Shown here piece after piece: positions 6,374 through 6,410 of a DNA stretch of 6,410 bases. The position numbers and the translations under genes are program-made. The stretch is from Candidatus Poseidoniales archaeon. GTDB lineage: Archaea > Thermoplasmatota > Poseidoniia > Poseidoniales > Poseidoniaceae. The notes beneath the pieces are model-generated. The model was not told the DNA's origin. It ran no database searches and worked only from the letters and a program-made list of their open reading frames with translations. Location: assembly GCA_009887135.1 (NCBI GenBank), contig QXYA01000019.1, forward strand, positions 1 through 6,410, given 5' to 3'. Within the stretch, counting starts at the first letter, position 1. Every line of letters begins with the position of its first letter.

Positions 6374-6382
6374 ACTTTATGA
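6374..6382 (-). promoter_or_regulatory. Possible TATA box for the actin-led operon
   Basis: On the minus strand this reads TCATAAAGT. An archaeal TATA element here would place transcription start about 26 bases downstream, near 6350, leaving a very short leader before the ATG at 6343. An AT-rich stretch at 6402-6410 is an alternative. The match is weak and is supported mainly by position: bases 6344-6410 are the only non-coding stretch in the window and lie upstream of the first gene of the cluster. Confidence 0.3.
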
Positions 6383-6410
6383 AGCATCCCTCTCTCAACT
6401 CCCTTAAAAT

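Noticed and set aside
1..6410. Mobile element, CRISPR array, tRNA or rRNA
   Set aside because: I found no transposase, integrase, spaced repeats or structured RNA gene; almost every base belongs to an ordinary coding gene.

Overview
The window looks like a compact stretch of an archaeal chromosome, most likely a marine planktonic euryarchaeon of the Thermoplasmatota type (Poseidoniales / Marine Group II). This rests on four signs: a TrmY-family tRNA pseudouridine-54 methyltransferase, which is essentially an archaeal enzyme; a CoaBC of archaeal rather than bacterial type; almost no intergenic DNA; and small membrane proteins with zinc-ribbon or Gln-rich tails. Domain Archaea is well supported. 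The order is an inference from memory and less certain. I see no rRNA, tRNA, CRISPR, transposon or phage gene.

Left part (1-2678). A 5'-truncated SurE nucleotidase runs rightward off the left edge and meets trmY tail to tail with an 11-base overlap. On the minus strand coaBC (pantothenate to coenzyme A pathway) is followed one base later by trmY, whose GTG start has a strong ribosome binding site lying inside the end of coaBC. This is a clear translationally coupled pair. The CoaC half of CoaBC keeps the archaeal motifs but lacks the histidine I expect in the catalytic region.

Middle (about 2694-3398). A plus-strand gene for a four-helix membrane protein with a C-terminal four-cysteine zinc ribbon starts almost head to head with coaBC and ends one base from the stop of the next minus-strand gene. 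It is of unknown function.

Right part (3400-6410). Four minus-strand genes are packed with gaps of 11, 6 and about 11 bases (2 if an upstream ATG is used) and read as one operon: a MamK-like filament-forming actin, a two-helix membrane protein with a Gln/Pro-rich tail, a class III sirtuin (CobB/SIRT5 type, with the Tyr-Arg acid-acyl pocket), and a small membrane-anchored protein of unknown function. This cluster is the most interesting item: a bacterial-type cytoskeletal actin in an apparent archaeon, co-transcribed with possible membrane partners and a protein deacylase. A functional link among the four is inference from gene order only. The last 67 bases, upstream of the actin gene, are the only real non-coding stretch and should hold the operon promoter.
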